32,153 nt of DNA, taken from assembly GCA_038150465.1 (NCBI GenBank), contig JAYOTP010000026.1, positions 1-32,153 of the forward strand, written 5' to 3'. This stretch comes from RFXV01 sp038150465. GTDB lineage: Bacteria > Bacteroidota > Bacteroidia > Flavobacteriales > Schleiferiaceae. The notes under the pieces are model-generated. The model had not been told where the DNA came from. It did no database searches and worked only from the letters and a program-made list of their open reading frames with translations. This document shows, piece after piece, positions 31,450 to 32,153 of the stretch (positions are counted from its first letter, which is position 1; each line of letters opens with the position of its first letter). The translations under genes and the position numbers were made by a program.

Positions 31450-31854
31450 TCATCTCTTCAATTGGTCCTCAATATCCCTTAAGTGTAAACTCAGTGCATA
31501 TGTCGAGATCTGAATCTCCCAGATCAAAAGGCTCAGTGAAAGGATCAAGAGCAGCAAGGCAATTCCAAAGACCCATGTAGCCAGAACCACATAATGAACA
31601 TAGACCAGGAACATGGTAAATACACAGAGCAATAGGCTCGTTATCCCGAGTATCTGCATGGCCCGAGTCAAACCCAGCCTCTTTTTCAGATTCTTGATCT
31701 GCTCGATCAATAGATCATCCTGCTTATCCAAATACTTGTCGTGCAGATTCCTTACCACTGCGGCATAAGCCAAAAAGCGATTGGTATAGGCCAGCATGAT
31801 CAGCGAAATGGCCGAAAACAGAAGAGCGGGGGTTGTTAGTGTCAGTGCTTCCAC
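31450..31854 (-). CDS. DUF2721-family membrane protein
   Basis: A 134-residue protein with three membrane helices (about residues 8-30, 65-88 and 90-115) and a charged segment between the first two (YLDKQDDLLIEQIKNLKKRL). The N-terminal run TPALLFSAISLIMLAYTNRF and the closing LLIWEIQISTYALSLHLRDI match the DUF2721 family, found widely in bacteria and without known function. The start is GTG at 31854, as no ATG lies near. A good -7 element (TAATTTTG) lies about 26 nt upstream. Single gene; 136 nt of featureless DNA separate it from the convergent secreted-protein gene. Confidence 0.85.
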   Translation of the reverse strand: MEALTLTTPALLFSAISLIMLAYTNRFLAYAAVVRNLHDKYLDKQDDLLIEQIKNLKKRLGLTRAMQILGITSLLLCVFTMFLVYVHYVVLATWVFGIALLLLILSLSLLIWEIQISTYALSLHLRDIEDQLKR

Positions 31855-31879
31855 GTGTGATCCTGATTTCTGATGGGTT

Positions 31880-31887
31880 CAAAATTA
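31880..31887 (-). promoter_or_regulatory. Possible -7 promoter element for the DUF2721 gene
   Basis: On the minus strand, TAATTTTG is an exact TAnnTTTG match located about 26 nt before the GTG start. The -33 region is poor (no TTTG at 17-20 nt), so this is a partial promoter call. The remaining sequence from 31888 to 32079 shows nothing I can assign. Confidence 0.4.
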
Positions 31888-32079
31888 TGCGCTGCTCGTT
31901 TCGCATTCAGTCCTTTTCATGCGCCTGACAAAAGACTGTTCGATGGCGAAAAACTGTCTGAGATCGTATCCGTAACCATTTGATAAGCAGAAACCTCCTG
32001 CAGATCTAGGTCGATCCGTTCAGCTGAGCAGCACCATTCGGTGTTCTGATGTTTTCAGCCCTGGGGAGGATATCTCTCG

Positions 32080-32151
32080 TTAGGAAGAAACGTCCTGCCG
32101 ACGCAAACGCTTTCGAAGAAGCCGGGCAAAGAGCGCATGCAAGGGCAGGAT
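32080..32151 (-). CDS. Possible C-terminal end of a leftward gene running off the window
   Basis: Read on the minus strand from the window edge, a frame gives ILPLHALFARLLRKRLRRQD plus VSS and then TAA at 32080-32082. The hydrophobic-then-basic pattern looks like the end of a membrane protein. Only 23 codons are visible, and an overlapping rightward frame from ATG 32049 is also open to the edge, so this is weak. Confidence 0.3.
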   Translation of the reverse strand: MLPLHALFARLLRKRLRRQDVSS

Positions 32152-32153
32152 CA

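Noticed and set aside
32049..32153. Open frame of 35 codons on the + strand at the right edge
   Set aside because: Too short to judge, Ala/Arg-rich like a chance frame, and it competes with an equally short minus-strand frame.

Overview
The window is from a Bacteroidota chromosome, most likely a Flavobacteriales-type organism. The evidence is a PorW/SprE-type type IX secretion (T9SS) lipoprotein, several secreted proteins with T9SS C-terminal sorting domains, a Bacteroidota-style atpBEFHAG operon with a His-rich AtpB leader and no atpD/atpC, and promoters fitting the Bacteroidota consensus (TTTG, about 18 nt, TAnnTTTG) rather than the E. coli one. A 100-N run at 28902-29001 shows this is a scaffolded draft or metagenome assembly. 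I see no tRNA, rRNA, CRISPR array, insertion sequence or phage gene.

Left part (1-10760): a PfkB-family sugar kinase with its own terminator. Next is a tightly overlapping three-gene unit: an ECF sigma factor, a membrane-anchored protein with an anti-sigma-like N terminus and an outer-membrane barrel-like C terminus, and a lipoprotein with a surface-export-type signal. A leftward pair follows (biotin-carrier protein and DUF4399-like lipoprotein). Then come a 1516-residue secreted Asp-box/PKD protein with a T9SS sorting domain, a strong terminator, and an FkbM-type methyltransferase.

Centre (10767-19508): one long leftward block in the order porW/sprE-like, bactofilin, atpZ, small membrane protein, atpB, atpE, atpF, atpH, atpA, atpG. 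Genes are very close or overlapping. I find a consensus promoter before porW, a second one inside the block just before atpB, and a hairpin with a T-tract just after atpE. The second promoter lets the ATP synthase genes be expressed independently of porW. The hairpin may help produce excess c subunit.

Right part (19647-32153): an SLC45-like MFS transporter and an M14 carboxypeptidase-like protein (rightward), then two small leftward genes. Next is a peroxidase locus: a T9SS-targeted MbnP-family protein overlapping two di-heme MauG/cytochrome-c-peroxidase-type lipoproteins, with a third such peroxidase transcribed divergently. An 11-bp perfect inverted repeat sits in the divergent intergenic region. 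MbnP/MbnH pairs are known to make a copper site through peroxidase-driven conversion of tryptophan to kynurenine, so this is the most attractive candidate for a little-described system: a cell-surface version of that chemistry. After it comes a MAM/Fn3 repeat protein whose 571-bp exact internal repeat caused the assembly gap, a second secreted protein, a DUF2721 membrane protein (leftward), and perhaps the last codons of another leftward gene at the right edge.
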